A stretch of DNA of 64,000 nt. Origin: Flammeovirgaceae bacterium UBA1842. Lineage in GTDB: Bacteria; Bacteroidota; Bacteroidia; Cytophagales; Cyclobacteriaceae. The notes under the pieces are model-generated. The model worked only from the letters and a program-made list of their open reading frames with translations, did not search any database and was not told the DNA's origin. Location: positions 1-64,000 of the forward strand of contig DDIU01000022.1 of the NCBI GenBank assembly GCA_002338655.1, written 5' to 3'. A program made the position numbers and the translations under genes. Of the stretch, positions 54,465 to 63,439 are shown one piece after another (the stretch's first letter is position 1; each line of letters starts with the position of its first letter).

Positions 54465-54707
54465 ATGTTTTTACAAATTTTATTAGAAGCTACATTAGGT
54501 GTTATGGGAGCTGGAATCGGTGCTGGACTTGTTGCGATAGGCGCAGGATTAGGTATCGGTAGAATTGGTGGTTCTGCTATGGAAGCCATGGCAAGACAAC
54601 CAGAAGCTGCTGGAAAAATTCAAGGTGCTATGCTTATCATTGCAGCACTTATTGAAGTTGCCGCCCTATTTGGGTTGGTAATCTGCCTACTTATTGCTAT
54701 TGCGTAA
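54465..54707 (+). CDS. atpE: ATP synthase F0 subunit c
   Basis: An 80-residue two-helix subunit. The first helix is glycine/alanine-rich (GAGIGAGLVAIGAGLGIG), the polar loop is ARQPEA, and the ion-binding glutamate is in AALIEVAALFG. The residue after Glu is valine, so sodium-type coordination is unlikely and proton coupling is expected. A terminator-like hairpin lies between this gene and atpF. Confidence 0.96.
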   Translation: MFLQILLEATLGVMGAGIGAGLVAIGAGLGIGRIGGSAMEAMARQPEAAGKIQGAMLIIAALIEVAALFGLVICLLIAIA

Positions 54708-54715
54708 GAAAATTA

Positions 54716-54752
54716 AAGGCTTGTAAAGGCGATAGGTCTTTACAAGCTTTTT
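54716..54752 (+). terminator. Terminator-like hairpin between atpE and atpF
   Basis: GCTTGTAAAG (54719-54728) pairs perfectly with CTTTACAAGC (54738-54747) around a 9-nt loop, followed by TTTTTC. In mid-operon it may act as a partial terminator or an mRNA-end stabiliser favouring the c subunit. Confidence 0.7.
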
Positions 54753-54785
54753 CTATTAAACAAAAAATGACAAAAATATTATAAA

Positions 54786-55280
54786 ATGGAATTACTAACC
54801 CCAGGTACCGGACTGCTTATTTGGCAGATCATCATATTTGGTTTGCTGTTTATCCTTCTTAGGGTATTGGCTTGGAAGCCAATAATGCAATCTTTGAGAA
54901 TAAGGGAAGACTCTATTCAGGATGCCTTGGATTCAGCGGAGAATGCAAAATTGGAAATGACCAAGTTGCATTCGGATAATCAAAAGCTACTAGAGGAGGC
55001 TCGTGTTGAAAGAGACGCTATTCTTAAGCAAGCCAGGCATGTATCTGATGTATTAATGGAAGAGGCCAAAGCAGAAGCCAGTAAACAAACTGAAAAGATG
55101 ATAACTGATGCTAGATTGGCGATAAATATAGAAAAGAAAGCCGCAATGGCCGAAGTTAAAACTCAGGTAGCAGCATTATCCCTTCAGATTACTGAAAAAC
55201 TGTTGAGGAAAAACCTTGAAAGTGATAAAGCTCAAAAAAGTCTTATTGAGGAATTTGTTAAGGACATAAACTTAAACTAG
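54786..55280 (+). CDS. atpF: ATP synthase F0 subunit b
   Basis: A 164-residue subunit b. An N-terminal membrane helix (about 10-30; WQIIIFGLLFILLRVLAWKPI) is followed by a long charged coiled coil (about 35-164), which forms the peripheral stalk. The length is normal. The gene starts 78 nt after atpE and ends 3 nt before atpH. Confidence 0.95.
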   Translation: MELLTPGTGLLIWQIIIFGLLFILLRVLAWKPIMQSLRIREDSIQDALDSAENAKLEMTKLHSDNQKLLEEARVERDAILKQARHVSDVLMEEAKAEASKQTEKMITDARLAINIEKKAAMAEVKTQVAALSLQITEKLLRKNLESDKAQKSLIEEFVKDINLN

Positions 55281-55283
55281 CAG

Positions 55284-55844
55284 ATGTCAAATTACAGAGT
55301 AGCTTCAAGATACGCCAAATCATTATTGGAACTAGCCGTAGAAAAAGGCGTGCTGGAAGAGGTACATAATGACATGGTTAGTTTCAGCAAGGTATGTGAT
55401 GAAAATCGCGATTTTGCCTTAATGCTAAAAAATCCAATTATCAAGCATGATAAGAAAAGGACAATTTTAAAGAAAGTATTTGAAGGTAAAGTCAACGCCA
55501 TCACGATGGCCATATTTGATATCATAACTAAAAAGAACAGGGAATCGGTATTGCCTGAAATAGCGAAGGAATTTCATACGCAATATAATTTTAACAAAAG
55601 CATACAGTTGGCAAAGGTGGTAACTGCTGTGCCACTTGATAAAGACCTAAGGTCTAAGGTAGAGGAGATCGTAAATCAGATATCAGCATTTGACAAGGTA
55701 GAACTGAAAGAAGAGGTGAATGAGGACATTATTGGAGGTTTTGTTTTAACGGTAGGTGACAAACAAATTGATGATTCCTTAAAAAGTAAATTGAAAGCAC
55801 TTGAACTAAAGTTCAGTCAGAATCCATATATAAAAGAATTTTAA
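55284..55844 (+). CDS. atpH: ATP synthase F1 subunit delta
   Basis: A 186-residue delta subunit, with the N-terminal segment YRVASRYAKSLLELA and the C-terminal signature IIGGFVLTVGDKQIDDSLKSKL that is conserved in the family. It links the stalk to the F1 head. It lies between atpF and atpA. Confidence 0.95.
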   Translation: MSNYRVASRYAKSLLELAVEKGVLEEVHNDMVSFSKVCDENRDFALMLKNPIIKHDKKRTILKKVFEGKVNAITMAIFDIITKKNRESVLPEIAKEFHTQYNFNKSIQLAKVVTAVPLDKDLRSKVEEIVNQISAFDKVELKEEVNEDIIGGFVLTVGDKQIDDSLKSKLKALELKFSQNPYIKEF

Positions 55845-55862
55845 AAACAAGATACAATAATA

Positions 55863-57443
55863 ATGGCAAACGTAAGACCAGACGAAGTTTCAGCAATATT
55901 AAGAGAGCAACTCTCAGGCGCAAAAACCGAAGCCGAATTGGAAGAAGTAGGTACCGTCCTAGAGGTAGGTGATGGTGTTGCTAGAATTTACGGACTTTCA
56001 AAAGCACAATCAGGTGAACTTTTGGAATTTGAAAACGGCCTTAAGGCACTCGTATTGAACCTTGAAGAAGATAACGTAGGAGCCGTTCTTTTAGGTGAAT
56101 CAAAGGGGATCAAAGAAGGTGATGTCGTAAAAAGAACAGGTAAAATTGCTTCTATTGAGGTAGGTGAAGGAATGGTTGGCCGTGTGGTGGATACCCTAGG
56201 TATGCCCATAGATGGTAAAGGCCCAATCGCAGGCGAAACTTTCGAAATGCCATTGGAAAGAAAAGCCCCCGGTGTAATCTACAGACAGCCGGTTAATGAG
56301 CCATTACAGACAGGTATTAAGGCGATTGACTCCATGATTCCGATTGGGAGGGGACAACGGGAATTGATTATTGGTGACCGTCAGACTGGTAAAACAGCAG
56401 TGGCAATCGATACTATCATTAATCAGAAAGAATTTTATGACAAAGGTGAACCTGTATTTTGTATATATGTAGCCGTTGCTCAAAAAGCATCTACAGTGGC
56501 CAACGTTGTGGCGGCCCTTGAAAAGGCAGGTGCCATGGCTTACACCGTTGTGGTTTCTTCAGCGGCCTCAGATCCAGCACCATTGCAATTCTATTCACCA
56601 TTTACAGGAGCTGCTATTGGTGAATATTTTAGAGATACCGGAAGACCAGCGCTTGTTGTTTATGATGATTTGTCTAAACAAGCAGTAGCTTATAGAGAGG
56701 TTTCTTTGTTGTTAAGAAGACCTCCAGGCCGTGAAGCTTATCCTGGTGACGTGTTCTACTTACACTCAAGATTACTGGAAAGAGCTGCCAAAATAACAGA
56801 TAGTCAGGATATCGCAGAAAATATGAATGACTTACCTCCTTCTTTGAAAGGAAAAGTAAAAGGTGGTGGGTCTTTAACAGCATTGCCAATCATTGAAACA
56901 CAGGCGGGTGACGTTTCGGCATATATCCCTACCAACGTAATTTCTATTACTGATGGTCAGATATTCCTTGAGACTAACCTATTTAACTCAGGTATAAGAC
57001 CTGCTATTAACGTGGGTATATCAGTATCCCGTGTGGGAGGTAATGCCCAGATCAAGTCAATGAAAAAAGTAGCGGGTACATTGAAGTTAGACCAGGCGCA
57101 ATTCCGTGAATTGGAAGCGTTTGCCAAATTTGGATCTGATCTTGATGCAGCTACTAAATTGACAATCGAAAGAGGAAGAAGAAACCTAGAGATATTAAAA
57201 CAGCCTCAGTTTTCACCCGTACCGGTAGAGGAGCAAGTGGCCATTATCTACGTATCTACTAAAGGTATGATGGACAACGTGCCTGTTGGTAAAGTAAAAG
57301 AATTTGAAAGAAACTTCCTTGATATCCTGAAAGCTAAGCACAGGGATTCCCTTGATCTGCTAAAGGCAGGGAAATTGGAAGATAGCGTTATAGAAGTATT
57401 GGCTTCTGTGGCAAAAGACTTAAGCAAAGAATATAGTAACTAA
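55863..57443 (+). CDS. atpA: ATP synthase F1 subunit alpha
   Basis: A 526-residue alpha subunit with the nucleotide-binding motif GDRQTGKTAVAID (about 173-185), the DDLSKQAVAYREVSLLLRRPPGREAYPGD block and SVGISVSRVGG-like NVGISVSRVGG. The alpha subunit binds nucleotide without hydrolysing it and alternates with beta in the F1 head. The partner beta gene is not in this window. Confidence 0.98.
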   Translation: MANVRPDEVSAILREQLSGAKTEAELEEVGTVLEVGDGVARIYGLSKAQSGELLEFENGLKALVLNLEEDNVGAVLLGESKGIKEGDVVKRTGKIASIEVGEGMVGRVVDTLGMPIDGKGPIAGETFEMPLERKAPGVIYRQPVNEPLQTGIKAIDSMIPIGRGQRELIIGDRQTGKTAVAIDTIINQKEFYDKGEPVFCIYVAVAQKASTVANVVAALEKAGAMAYTVVVSSAASDPAPLQFYSPFTGAAIGEYFRDTGRPALVVYDDLSKQAVAYREVSLLLRRPPGREAYPGDVFYLHSRLLERAAKITDSQDIAENMNDLPPSLKGKVKGGGSLTALPIIETQAGDVSAYIPTNVISITDGQIFLETNLFNSGIRPAINVGISVSRVGGNAQIKSMKKVAGTLKLDQAQFRELEAFAKFGSDLDAATKLTIERGRRNLEILKQPQFSPVPVEEQVAIIYVSTKGMMDNVPVGKVKEFERNFLDILKAKHRDSLDLLKAGKLEDSVIEVLASVAKDLSKEYSN

Positions 57444-57479
57444 TATAATTAGTCTGATACATTATTAATTCGACACTCA

Positions 57480-58361
57480 ATGGCGAGTTTAAAAGAAGTA
57501 AAAAGCAGGATACAGTCGGTAACGTCAACGCAGCAAATTACCAAAGCCATGAAAATGGTGGCTGCTGCAAAGTTGAGACGGGCACAGAATAATATTACCC
57601 AAATGCGGCCATATGCTGCAAAATTGGCTGGCTTATTACAGAATTTATCTTCACAAAATAGTGACGATGATAATGGTAGTAAGTACACCGCACAAAGGGA
57701 AGCGAATAACATCCTTGTTATGGTGGTAACTTCAGACAAGGGTCTTTGTGGTGCTTTTAACAGTAATGTGTTTAAAGCAACAGTAAAGCATCTTCAAAAG
57801 AATTACGAAAGCCAATTGAAGGCTGGAAATGTGGACATTATGCCAATAGGCAAAAAGTCATTAGAGTACTTTACAAAAAGAGATTATAATGTTGTTTCTG
57901 ACTACTGGGATATGTTTTCACCGACTTCATTTGAAACGAGTGCCAAAGCAGCAGAATATGCTATGGAGTCATTTAGTAATGGCAAATACGATAAAGTAGA
58001 GATCATTTATAATGAGTTTAAAAATGTGGCTACCCAGCTTTTGCAGGTGGAACCATTTTTACCCGTAACACCTTCTGAAGAAAGTGCCACCAGTTCGTTT
58101 GAGGTAGATTATATTTTCCAGCCATCGAGAGAGGAGATCGTTACGGATTTAATACCTAAATCATTGAAAGTACAGGTGTTCAAGGCAATTCTTGATTCAA
58201 ATGCAGCGGAGCATGGAGCCCGTATGACGGCAATGGATCAAGCAACGGACAATGCTGGTGAATTGCTTAAGGAACTTAGACTTACCTATAACAGAACACG
58301 TCAAGCAGCCATTACCAAAGAGATTCTTGAAATCGTTGGGGGTGCAGAAGCACTTGGGTAA
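57480..58361 (+). CDS. atpG: ATP synthase F1 subunit gamma
   Basis: A 293-residue gamma subunit, with the N-terminal coiled coil (LKEVKSRIQSVTSTQQITKAM), SDKGLCGAFNSNV in the middle, and the C-terminal signature EHGARMTAMDQATDNAGELL. It forms the rotating central shaft. A strong terminator follows 32 nt after the stop, so the cluster ends here without atpD and atpC. Confidence 0.97.
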   Translation: MASLKEVKSRIQSVTSTQQITKAMKMVAAAKLRRAQNNITQMRPYAAKLAGLLQNLSSQNSDDDNGSKYTAQREANNILVMVVTSDKGLCGAFNSNVFKATVKHLQKNYESQLKAGNVDIMPIGKKSLEYFTKRDYNVVSDYWDMFSPTSFETSAKAAEYAMESFSNGKYDKVEIIYNEFKNVATQLLQVEPFLPVTPSEESATSSFEVDYIFQPSREEIVTDLIPKSLKVQVFKAILDSNAAEHGARMTAMDQATDNAGELLKELRLTYNRTRQAAITKEILEIVGGAEALG

Positions 58362-58392
58362 ACTATTTTAATTATATAATAATCTATGAAGG

Positions 58393-58420
58393 AAGGTGTC
58401 ACATTTGACACCTTTTTTTA
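58393..58420 (+). terminator. Terminator of the atp operon
   Basis: AAGGTGTCA pairs with TGACACCTT around the 4-nt loop CATT, followed by a T run. Confidence 0.92.
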
Positions 58421-58806
58421 TTTAGCAGATTGTATCAATATTTTATTTTCATAAAATATAATTTAACTAATAATAAAAAACACTAATAATTAGTGCCTAA
58501 CTTTTGTTCATCTTCATTTTACATGTATGATTGGATTGATTATGTCATAAATAATTTTCTTATAAATTGTATTGGGACATACTAGTTTATGTTAATGACT
58601 TAAGATAAGTTGAGATGTGATGTAAGTAATTGTTGTATATTCAATAATAAAAATTCTCATAAAATATAAAGATTATATGAATAATTAGGTTTTATAAATT
58701 TATTAGCATAAGCTTGCAAAGCCAATTATTATTGGGTTAGATTATTAATTAAAAATCATACTAAAATTATAACAGAAAAAATATACCAATAATTAATATT
58801 TTAAAT
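58421..58806. other. AT-rich gene-free stretch upstream of the barrel gene
   Basis: This 386-bp stretch is very AT-rich and shows no supported gene or RNA. TAACTTTTG (58498-58506) is close to a -7 box but has one extra T. The last 60 nt before ATG 58807 are almost all A and T, which suits an unstructured leader. Confidence 0.5.
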
Positions 58807-59523
58807 ATGAAAAAAAATTCTATAAAGTTTTTCAAATCGCTTGCCATTGGATTATTCGTTCTAAGCAGTACTCAGGTTTGGTCCCAAGAGGATTCTGGAC
58901 TTCAGGTTGGGCTAATGACTTCTATCAATAACAATCAATTTGAAAGTGCAGGTTCGGTTTTTGGATTTATGGCGGGAGGATTTGCAGATTATAATTACAA
59001 GTTTTTGAACGGAAGAATAGGTATTGTATATGACCGTTTGGGCGGTGCTAGGCCTGATTTGGAAGGCTTGGAGCAACCATTAAGTACAACAAGTGTGACA
59101 TTTACAGACCGTAGGGTTTCATTGCATAACGTTTCTGTACCGCTTTTGGTAAGTGTTTACTATCCGGGATCTGAGGATGCAGACTTAAAACCACGATTAA
59201 CAGCAGGAATAGCCTATTCATACACAATAAAGGCTATCGAAAAGAGAGATATAATGTTTGAGTTTGACGATAATACCTATGCAAGATTTAGCGGTGACAA
59301 GGAAGATGTTAGTGGTGATTATCAGCAACACCACCTTACTTATATGGCTGGATTTGGCTTTGATTTTAATTTAAGTGACGGTAGAAAGGCATACATCGAA
59401 GTATTGTATAAAAGAGGGATTAATGAAATAAACAAAGTCGAATTGGCTCGAAGAGGAAATTTGGGAGATATATATACAAATACAATAAGCATTGGCTTCG
59501 GAACTACGATTTTTAAATTTTAA
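58807..59523 (+). CDS. Outer-membrane beta-barrel protein (porin-family like)
   Basis: A 238-residue protein with a signal peptide ending VWSQ. About eight to ten alternating strands follow and end in TISIGFGTTIFKF, with a terminal aromatic residue as in outer-membrane barrels. Segments such as GFMAGGFADYNYKF and HLTYMAGFGFDFNL resemble PorT-like or outer-membrane protein beta-barrel domains. The next gene, 40 nt on, is a large lipoprotein, so the two may form one complex. Confidence 0.72.
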   Translation: MKKNSIKFFKSLAIGLFVLSSTQVWSQEDSGLQVGLMTSINNNQFESAGSVFGFMAGGFADYNYKFLNGRIGIVYDRLGGARPDLEGLEQPLSTTSVTFTDRRVSLHNVSVPLLVSVYYPGSEDADLKPRLTAGIAYSYTIKAIEKRDIMFEFDDNTYARFSGDKEDVSGDYQQHHLTYMAGFGFDFNLSDGRKAYIEVLYKRGINEINKVELARRGNLGDIYTNTISIGFGTTIFKF

Positions 59524-59563
59524 ACATTCTTTAAATTAATTTTAACTGTTAAATATAATATCC

Positions 59564-61837
59564 ATGAAAATTAGAGATTTAATTAAATTTACTTTGGGGA
59601 CGGCCTTAATATCGATGGTCATTTTCTCCTGTTCAGATGATTTTTCTGAAAAAGATTTATTACAAGCACAATATGATTTAGCCGCAAAACAGGATTCTAT
59701 AGCAAGGAATAGAAGTATTGAAGCACTAAATAAGGCAGGGGAACTAGTAAGTTTTCAAATCAAAGTAGTTGATACAGATGGCACAGGTATTGAAGGACTT
59801 GAGGTTACATTGGGAGCTGCATCGGAGGGAGGTGTACCAGATAATCAAACTTTAACAACAGATGCTTCTGGACTTGTTTATTTTGATAGAGTTGCAATTG
59901 GTGGCAATTCAGTAAACATAAGTGGGGGATCTATAATTGATGCAGTACTAAGTGCTAATTTTGGTGAAATTGAAGAAGGTAAGCACTATCAAATTATTGA
60001 TAACAATATCATACCTACTCCAGTAACTGAAAATGCCATAATCACTGTAATTGCAAATGGTACTGCAACAGCAACTGTTCAGGGTAATGTTAAAATAGAA
60101 ACAGATGTAACCAATACAACAAGTGAAGTACCACAGGATGTAGTTCTATATGCGAATTTTGATGATAACCTGGTTGAAACAGCTTCTATTAGCTTGAATT
60201 ACTTTTTTGCCACTAATGATAATGCATTAAGTGTAGGTATGGCTACAGTGGATAATACTACTGGGGACTATACAATGACCGTGCCTGCTGGCGTTCAGTT
60301 TGATGTTTTGATACCGGATGTTCAATTTGCGCAAAGAATAGCTGTAAATGAAGTGAATAATCAGGTGTTGCCACGGCCAGAATATCGAGATATTATTACA
60401 AATTTCGGAGATACTTATAATTCAGACTTCAATACACCTTCAGTTATTGGAGCACGCGTTGTATTTGATATGCCAGCTGAACCGGGCGATGGTTTTACAT
60501 TTGGAGGCTTTTCGAGAATAGGAAGGTCAATTCCAAATTTCAGTTTGAACAAGAATGCAGGTGACCCAATTACAGAACCTTATGAAGATGCTTCAGATAT
60601 AGTTACACAGTTTACCAATTTAGGTGCAGGTTATATTGCCTCGCCCACAGTTACTATAACTGACGCCAATGGCACTGGAGCATATGCTGAAGCATGGATA
60701 GAATTTGCAATAACAGGGTTGACATTAACCGATGCAGGTACTGGTTATGCTGCGAGTACAACTTATGCTTTTGATCTTTATTATGATGAAATAGCTGATG
60801 CAGATGGAAACATTAATACGGATCAATTAGAGGCTTTTTCCGTTATCAATATAGATACTGATGGAGCAGGTGTATTTCAATCTTCTGCTGTAGCTTCGGC
60901 TCTCGCTGATGCTATATCAAACGGGTTTAGCTACTTTGATGCAAATAACCTACAACAGATTAATGATAATATCTCCAATTTAAGACTAGTTAATACTGAT
61001 GCAACAACCGATGCAATCGTAACGGTAAGTAGTGCAGTTGGAAGAGTATACGCATTAGATATGGTAGATTTAGGTGATGATTATACAAATCCTTCATTTA
61101 CATTTTCAGGAGGTGGAGGTACAACTCAGGCAGTTATGAATGTTTTACAATTTGGTACTCAGTGGACTGTTGATGTTGACAATTCTGGAATTACAACACC
61201 TTACCCGTTACTCCCATCTGTAATGGAGTTGGAGTATTACCAGGTATCTGCTAACAGTAGAAGCGTGTCTCAAACTAGTAATGTTTTTAATATTGAAACA
61301 GGTAGCTCAAACAGTTTCAGCAACTTATTGAAAACCGATGGTAGTGGAGATATACAATGGGTAGATCAGACTGCTAATTACAAAACAATCTTCTTCTCAG
61401 CCGAGGCTCCACGTGCATCAATTATACGAAACGAAGCAAATATTGCCGAAGCCTTTATTTCAACAGGTGCTATTGACAATAATGATGGTTCTATTTCATT
61501 CATCAATGTAAACACCAATGGAAGTGGTTACACAGATAGATTTGGTGTGATCATTGAGCCCTCGGCAGTTGGAGCCCCAGGCTCTGGTGCTACAATAGAA
61601 TTAAGAGGTGGCACATTCTTATCAACAGGGGAATATAGTTGGGGCAATGACTATAATATTACCAACGAAGGCTCTGGCTTTTTGGACAATTTGAATCAAG
61701 TTAATAGTGACAGAAATTTTATTGTAAACGGAACTACAAGCAGTAGCCCATACCTAAACAGAAAACTAAATGCAGGTCAAACTTACATTTTGGATATCGA
61801 TTACGGCACTGGTGTAAGGACTGAAACTATTAATTAA
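59564..61837 (+). CDS. Large lipoprotein with Gx-GY repeats, probably surface-exposed
   Basis: A 757-residue lipoprotein with lipobox IFSC. The residues after the Cys, SDDF, fit the serine-acidic-acidic surface-export signal of Bacteroidota lipoproteins. A helical stretch (about 30-60) is followed by a carboxypeptidase-regulatory-like domain (about 65-130). Beta-rich repeats come later, with the pattern GAGYIASPTVTITDANGTGA, GTGYAASTTY, GDDYTNPSFTFSGGGG and GSGYTDRFGV. No sorting domain of the type IX kind is seen. No enzyme motif is recognised. The function is unknown, and it is likely to be partnered with the preceding barrel. Confidence 0.7.
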   Translation: MKIRDLIKFTLGTALISMVIFSCSDDFSEKDLLQAQYDLAAKQDSIARNRSIEALNKAGELVSFQIKVVDTDGTGIEGLEVTLGAASEGGVPDNQTLTTDASGLVYFDRVAIGGNSVNISGGSIIDAVLSANFGEIEEGKHYQIIDNNIIPTPVTENAIITVIANGTATATVQGNVKIETDVTNTTSEVPQDVVLYANFDDNLVETASISLNYFFATNDNALSVGMATVDNTTGDYTMTVPAGVQFDVLIPDVQFAQRIAVNEVNNQVLPRPEYRDIITNFGDTYNSDFNTPSVIGARVVFDMPAEPGDGFTFGGFSRIGRSIPNFSLNKNAGDPITEPYEDASDIVTQFTNLGAGYIASPTVTITDANGTGAYAEAWIEFAITGLTLTDAGTGYAASTTYAFDLYYDEIADADGNINTDQLEAFSVINIDTDGAGVFQSSAVASALADAISNGFSYFDANNLQQINDNISNLRLVNTDATTDAIVTVSSAVGRVYALDMVDLGDDYTNPSFTFSGGGGTTQAVMNVLQFGTQWTVDVDNSGITTPYPLLPSVMELEYYQVSANSRSVSQTSNVFNIETGSSNSFSNLLKTDGSGDIQWVDQTANYKTIFFSAEAPRASIIRNEANIAEAFISTGAIDNNDGSISFINVNTNGSGYTDRFGVIIEPSAVGAPGSGATIELRGGTFLSTGEYSWGNDYNITNEGSGFLDNLNQVNSDRNFIVNGTTSSSPYLNRKLNAGQTYILDIDYGTGVRTETIN

Positions 61838-61875
61838 TATAGGTATATAGTAATTTATAATTTACTATTGTTTTT

Positions 61876-61903
61876 AAGCCCGTGCACATTGCACGGGCTT
61901 TTT
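61876..61903 (+). terminator. Terminator after the large lipoprotein
   Basis: AAGCCCGTGCA pairs with TGCACGGGCTT around a 3-nt loop and is followed by TTT. Confidence 0.92.
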
Positions 61904-61924
61904 CGTTCCACAACAACAAATAGG

Positions 61925-61957
61925 TTGAATCAATATCCTTAATATTATATAATTTTG
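61925..61957 (+). promoter_or_regulatory. Possible promoter of the UbiA-like/methyltransferase pair
   Basis: TTG (61925-61927), a 22-nt spacer and TAATTTTG (61950-61957) fit the Bacteroidota consensus, the spacer being slightly long. The start point would be near 61964. Confidence 0.5.
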
Positions 61958-62067
61958 AGATTGTATTAAAAATCATTGCAACGCGCTCATTCTATCGACA
62001 TATTAATAATCTCAGTATCGATGTCTCCATTGGTGCTATAATATGCTCTATTTTCCTATATAGATTA

Positions 62068-62796
62068 ATGGGCCTTAATCCTTCATTGATTACCATAACC
62101 ATACTTGGGTTGACGGTTTGGAGTATATATACTTTTGATCATTTACTTGATTCACGGAAGGGAGACTTGAAAATATCCACTGAAAGGCATCTTTTTCATT
62201 TGAAATACCAGAGGCAATTGAGCAAATTTATCTTAGTGGTTTTACTTTTGATTGGGGGACTGATTTTTTTACTACCAACTAAAACCTTGGTTTTAGGCAC
62301 TGCTTTAGGCTTAATTGTCCTAGCCTATTTTTTGTCGATGTACCTGATCAATTGGAAATCTATTATCCATAAAGAACTTACCATTGCCATAGTATATACA
62401 TTAGGTGTCATGGTTGGGCCATTAAGTGTATTTAATGGAGTATTTGAGGCATATCTTATGCTGATTATTGCTACATTTTTTGTCATAGTTCTGCTCAACC
62501 TTCTTATATTTTCCATATTTGATTCTGATGCTGATTCCACGGCAAACTTTCCATCACTGATTCAAAGAGTTGGAGATAAATGGTCAAAAATTTTGATAGT
62601 CATATTAAGTGCACTGGCTGTATTGATGCTTACTTCAATCTATTCATTGGGGTTTAGAAAAGAGTCGGGCCTTTTATTAGGGATGCTTTTAATCCTTCAA
62701 GTTATTTATTGGTTTAAAACCAATGGTTTTATAAAGGAAAACTATCGGTATTTAGGGGACGGTGTTTTCATATTGCCAATTCTGTATCTGTTGTGA
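62068..62796 (+). CDS. UbiA-like integral membrane protein
   Basis: The frame from ATG 62068 gives 242 residues with about seven membrane segments. The motif FDHLLDSRKGDLKISTERH resembles the aspartate-rich site of UbiA-family prenyltransferases, and a second acidic motif FSIFDSDADSTANF occurs later, near residue 150. The frame stays open upstream to 61924 without an ATG, GTG or TTG, and codes for a hydrophobic helix (VSIGAIICSIFLY) right before the ATG. The real start is therefore probably upstream, perhaps at ATT 61975. Its 3' end overlaps the methyltransferase start. The substrate is unknown. Confidence 0.6.
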   Translation: MGLNPSLITITILGLTVWSIYTFDHLLDSRKGDLKISTERHLFHLKYQRQLSKFILVVLLLIGGLIFLLPTKTLVLGTALGLIVLAYFLSMYLINWKSIIHKELTIAIVYTLGVMVGPLSVFNGVFEAYLMLIIATFFVIVLLNLLIFSIFDSDADSTANFPSLIQRVGDKWSKILIVILSALAVLMLTSIYSLGFRKESGLLLGMLLILQVIYWFKTNGFIKENYRYLGDGVFILPILYLL

Positions 62797-63410
62797 AGAA
62801 CAACTTCAATAGAATAGCTCCAATGTATGATATGCTTTCCAAAACCATTTTTGGAAATACAATAAGAAACGCTCAAAAATCGCACTTAAATCAAATAGAG
62901 GCGAAAAAACGAATTGTTATAGTAGGAGGAGGGAGTGGCAAAATATTGCTCGATTTGAATCAATTAGGATTGGAATTGGATGTGATCTATGTAGAGCTAT
63001 CAACCTCAATGATGGAAAGGGCGATGGCCATCCAGCCAATTATCAATCTTAATGTCGAGTTTGTGTGCGCTGATGTGCTTCAAATGGAGCTTCCAGCCAG
63101 TGACGTTATTATCACCAATTTCTTTCTTGATGTTTTTACCGAACCAAACCTCAATGCGGTTATGATAAAATTGGCCGCGGCTTTGCGACCTAATGGGATT
63201 TGGCTATGTACTGACTTCGTACTTACAAGAAAATTTTTCAATGACATGCTAGTTTGGGCTATGTATGCCTTTTTTAGGGTTACCACTAACTTGGAAGGGG
63301 GTAGATTACTTGACTTTGAGGAATACTTCAGTAAAATCGGTTTTCAATGTATAGTATCAAAAACATATTTTAATAGGATGATTATGTCTTCGTGCTATAA
63401 AAGAACATAG
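62793..63410 (+). CDS. SAM-dependent methyltransferase
   Basis: A 205-residue class I methyltransferase. Motif I is IVIVGGGSGKILLDL, followed by DVIYVELSTSMMERA and a VEFVCADVLQMELPASDVIITNFFLD segment (motif IV area). It starts at GTG 62793, overlapping the stop of the UbiA-like gene by 4 nt (GTGA), so translation is coupled. The partner membrane protein suggests a lipid or quinone substrate, which is inference. Confidence 0.85.
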   Translation: MKNNFNRIAPMYDMLSKTIFGNTIRNAQKSHLNQIEAKKRIVIVGGGSGKILLDLNQLGLELDVIYVELSTSMMERAMAIQPIINLNVEFVCADVLQMELPASDVIITNFFLDVFTEPNLNAVMIKLAAALRPNGIWLCTDFVLTRKFFNDMLVWAMYAFFRVTTNLEGGRLLDFEEYFSKIGFQCIVSKTYFNRMIMSSCYKRT

Positions 63411-63439
63411 ACCTAAAGGTTTTAAAACATTTATTACAT

